DNA of 64,000 bases, from NCBI RefSeq assembly GCF_022410465.1, contig NZ_JAJSON010000012.1, positions 61,217 through 125,216 on the forward strand, written 5' to 3'. Of this stretch, positions 62,128-64,000 are shown one piece after another (the stretch's first letter is position 1; each line of letters opens with the position of its first letter). The position numbers and the translations under genes are program-made. The notes under the pieces were generated by a model, which saw only the letters and a program-made list of their open reading frames with translations, ran no database searches and had not been told where the DNA came from. The stretch comes from Christiangramia crocea. GTDB taxonomy: Bacteria; Bacteroidota; Bacteroidia; Flavobacteriales; Flavobacteriaceae.

Positions 62128-62496
62128 TTAAAAAGATCTCTTTGTAATAAAACTTTGTCTTAATTCTGATAACACCACTTCCCAGTTAACAGAAGGATCT
62201 ATAAAGCTGATTTTTTTATCATCTTCTGTTCTTTGCTTTAATATTTCCAGGGTGAGCCTGTTTCTGTAAAAATCTGCTATTACCAGTTTACATATCTCAC
62301 TGAATGCCTCAGCCTGTTCATTGACCTCATTATTCATCTTCACAGGATCATTTTCCCATTTAGCGGAAGCATATTCTTTAATAGACATAAATACTTCGGG
62401 ATGATCTTTTTCCAGTTTTTCAGCGTCCTTTGAAAGTTTCTGAGCAGTCATACTAAAAGACATCAGCAGAAATAATCCGAAAATTAAACTTTTCAT
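62128..62496 (-). CDS. secreted hypothetical protein (122 aa)
   Basis: Signal peptide MKSLIFGLFLLMSFSMTAQ, then a helical, charged domain (EKLEKDHPEVFMSIKEYASA; ICKLVIADFYRNRLTLEILK). No Cys in the mature part except one. No family recognised. 91 bp downstream of it lies the DUF4177-like gene in the same direction, so they may share a transcript. Confidence 0.65.
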   Translation of the reverse strand: MKSLIFGLFLLMSFSMTAQKLSKDAEKLEKDHPEVFMSIKEYASAKWENDPVKMNNEVNEQAEAFSEICKLVIADFYRNRLTLEILKQRTEDDKKISFIDPSVNWEVVLSELRQSFITKRSF

Positions 62497-62910
62497 AATT
62501 CCATGTTTTTTGATTGTCTATTTAAAGTACTGTAAATAAGTATCTTATAAAATTAAATGCACCAAATAGGGGAAAAATCCCCCTTCCTTTTTTCCACGAC
62601 AAAAACAAAAAAGCACTTCCGTTTTGAGTCTTTTTAAATTAAACCCACATAAAGCATAATGTTCTTATTTCCAGCTATATTCCCAGGGTTATGAAGCAGG
62701 TAACCAAATAATTCCCCTATTCAATGGAATGATTTGGCGCAAATCTTCCGAAGTTCGGAACAAAACAGGAAGGATTAATCGGCTTCTTATTATAAGGTTA
62801 CTGCACAGATATGGACATAAGCATCTAATCTACATCCACTTAATAAGAATAATGACTCAGAGAAATTTTCTGCTTTTTTAAGCATCCATAACTTTTTTAT
62901 TCATGCTATT

Positions 62911-62924
62911 ATGATAAACATCAT
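62911..62924 (+). promoter_or_regulatory. possible CRP/FNR-type operator
   Basis: ATGATAAACATCAT is a perfect dyad (ATGAT-N4-ATCAT), close to the TTGAT-N4-ATCAA form of FNR sites. It lies just upstream of the proposed promoter of the universal stress protein gene. Confidence 0.3.
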
Positions 62925-62926
62925 TT

Positions 62927-62954
62927 TTTGAAGGCGGGGTGGGTCATACTTTTG
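62927..62954 (+). promoter_or_regulatory. possible promoter of the universal stress protein gene
   Basis: TTTG at 62927-62930, 16 bp (shorter than usual), TACTTTTG at 62947-62954, giving a leader of about 50 nt. Confidence 0.35.
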
Positions 62955-63007
62955 CTATTGAAATTGAACGATATTAGAGAGTTTTAATTCCTTTAAGCTT
63001 TTTGATC

Positions 63008-63856
63008 ATGAAGAATATCCTAATCGCAACCGACTTTTCCAAAGAGGCATATTGCGCTCTTTATTATGCGACCCAGCTCTTCAGGGACGACGATGCCAGG
63101 TTCTATATTTCCAACTTTTACGGGGATGAGATCCATACTTCGGTATATAGCATCGTTAATGAAGAGGAGTTCAAAAAAGCACCGAGGCTAAAGATGAGAT
63201 CTGAGGCAGGCTGTACCGAGACCTTTCATCAGATAATCCGCGATACGGAATTAGACCAGAACAGGTTCGAGATCATAAGTTCAGAGAGAAAACTCATAAA
63301 AGGCATAGAGAATACCATAAAAGAAAGAGATATAGACCTGGTGATCATGGGAACCAAAAAGCATCATGGCACGCTTCAAAGCATCTATGGTACCCATACC
63401 ACCAAACTTATTGAGAAAGCTATTTCCTGCCCTATCCTGGTAATTCCGCGGGAACTCGATTATACGCCTCCGCTTAATATCGCTTTCGCAAGTGAACTAA
63501 GCCGAAGCTTTGAAGAGAACAGTTTCAGGCTGCTAAAACACCTGGCTAAAAGATTCGGTTCCAGTATCACGGTGGTCTACGATGGTGAAGAAGGAAGCCT
63601 TAGCAAAGAACAGTGGAAGAATTTCAATGAGCTGAAAGCCTATTTTGGAGATGTGCCCGTGCACCTTGAATATTCGTTCACGCATATCGAGATCTCCCGG
63701 ACGCTTGCAGAATTTGTAAAGAACCATGATATGGATCTTCTTAGCATGATCTACTACAAACACGGCTTTACCGAAAACCTATTCCGTGAGCCCGTGGTGG
63801 AAAATATAGACAGGCATCTGTCCTTTCCTTTTCTTATACTTCCGGCAAAATCCTAG
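63008..63856 (+). CDS. tandem universal stress protein
   Basis: 282 residues from the ATG at 63008 (a TTG two codons earlier also opens the frame). N-terminal USP domain with MKNILIATDFSKEA and the C-terminal nucleotide loop DLVIMGTKKHHGTLQSIYGT; a second, degenerate USP-like half follows (about 150-282). The first half keeps the G-2x-G-9x-type ATP-binding loop only partly. Stress or starvation adaptation is the family role. Followed by a strong terminator. Confidence 0.9.
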   Translation: MKNILIATDFSKEAYCALYYATQLFRDDDARFYISNFYGDEIHTSVYSIVNEEEFKKAPRLKMRSEAGCTETFHQIIRDTELDQNRFEIISSERKLIKGIENTIKERDIDLVIMGTKKHHGTLQSIYGTHTTKLIEKAISCPILVIPRELDYTPPLNIAFASELSRSFEENSFRLLKHLAKRFGSSITVVYDGEEGSLSKEQWKNFNELKAYFGDVPVHLEYSFTHIEISRTLAEFVKNHDMDLLSMIYYKHGFTENLFREPVVENIDRHLSFPFLILPAKS

Positions 63857-63880
63857 TCGGCCAAAAAACCGGAAGTATTC

Positions 63881-63917
63881 AAAATCTTCCCGGGATGTCC
63901 CGGGAAGATTTTATTAA
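63881..63917 (+). terminator. terminator of the universal stress protein gene
   Basis: AAAATCTTCCCGGGA (63881-63895) pairs exactly with TCCCGGGAAGATTTT (63898-63912), loop TG, then ATTAA. Confidence 0.85.
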
Positions 63918-63973
63918 CAGCAAATCCCGTTTAAAGCCTCTAAAAATGGAACAGAACACAGATGTATATAAAT

Positions 63974-64000
63974 AAAAAAGGCTGCCGGAAATTACCGGCA
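63974..64000 (-). terminator. partial minus-strand terminator at the window edge
   Basis: TGCCGG (63983-63988) pairs with CCGGCA (63995-64000); plus-strand A-tract at 63974-63979 gives the T-tract on the minus strand. The stem seems to continue outside the window, implying a minus-strand gene entering from the right. Confidence 0.55.

Larger units (their letters stand above)
62497..63007. other. 511-bp gap upstream of the universal stress protein gene
   Basis: No gene. It holds the region upstream of the minus-strand 122-aa gene and, from about 62911, regulatory sites of the stress-protein gene. The middle part is AT-rich with no structure noted except an inverted repeat ATGAT-AAAC-ATCAT. 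Confidence 0.6.

Noticed and set aside
1..64000. CRISPR arrays, tRNA and rRNA genes, riboswitches, integrases and transposases
   Set aside because: No spaced direct repeats, cloverleaf, rRNA signature or recombinase motif was recognised by reading; absence is by eye, not by computation.

Overview
This window looks like a chromosomal segment of a marine Flavobacteriaceae species, probably Gramella/Christiangramia-like (the genus is inference). The evidence is Bacteroidota-type promoters (TTTG, about 20 bp, TAnnTTTG), near absence of Shine-Dalgarno sites, two large outer-membrane receptors with carboxypeptidase-regulatory N-termini, many small lipoproteins with an S-C lipobox, and family pairings typical of the group (FtsH - LUD protein - CdsA - Psd - acyl-CoA-binding protein). 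No rRNA, tRNA, CRISPR array, IS element or prophage was found; most of it is well-packed core genome.

Layout. 1-5.3 kb: the tryptophan operon (trpE tail, trpG, D, C, F, B, A), with an inverted-repeat element between trpB and trpA. 5.3-10.7 kb: ribosomal protein THX, a UDG-superfamily protein, YaaA, an RluD-type pseudouridine synthase with a kinase-less PASTA protein, and divergently Ddl and CoaD. 10.7-16.6 kb: a TonB-dependent receptor, an M14 peptidase lipoprotein, a Nudix hydrolase, PyrE and a SRPBCC protein. 16.6-25.6 kb: BirA, RsfS, FtsH, LUD, CdsA, Psd, ACBP, ValS and a DUF1573 protein. 25.6-37.4 kb: a PDZ aspartyl protease, an aminotransferase, MurB, a fasciclin lipoprotein, a glycosyltransferase, an ECF sigma factor, LipA, GAPDH, a TPR hybrid histidine kinase and LpxK. 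37.4-44 kb: Nif3-like and coiled-coil proteins, MsrA, kynurenine monooxygenase and an Old Yellow Enzyme. 44-47.5 kb: a light/flavin cluster with a flavin reductase, a broken DASH cryptochrome and an iron-sulfur (6-4) photolyase, followed by a small membrane protein and an SDR enzyme. 48.5-51 kb: a DegT aminotransferase and KdtA. 51-56 kb: three tandem small acidic CRE lipoproteins, a LexA/CI-like regulator, and a metal cassette (P1B-4 ATPase, DUF3703, Fur-family regulator, small Cys protein). 56-61 kb: an outer-membrane beta-barrel receptor divergent from a LytS/LytTR two-component pair. 61-64 kb: small secreted or membrane proteins and a tandem universal stress protein.

The items I rate most worth a second look are the DASH cryptochrome remnant (44675-44820) between a flavin reductase and an intact iron-sulfur photolyase, the array of three paralogous lipoproteins beside metal and regulator genes (51103-51832), the relic tail of a second receptor-like reading frame (56281-56334), a strong terminator whose T-tract touches the flavin-reductase start codon, and the dispersed intergenic palindromes. 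I did not find a clear new defence or mobile system; the interest lies in small proteins, gene decay and regulatory architecture.
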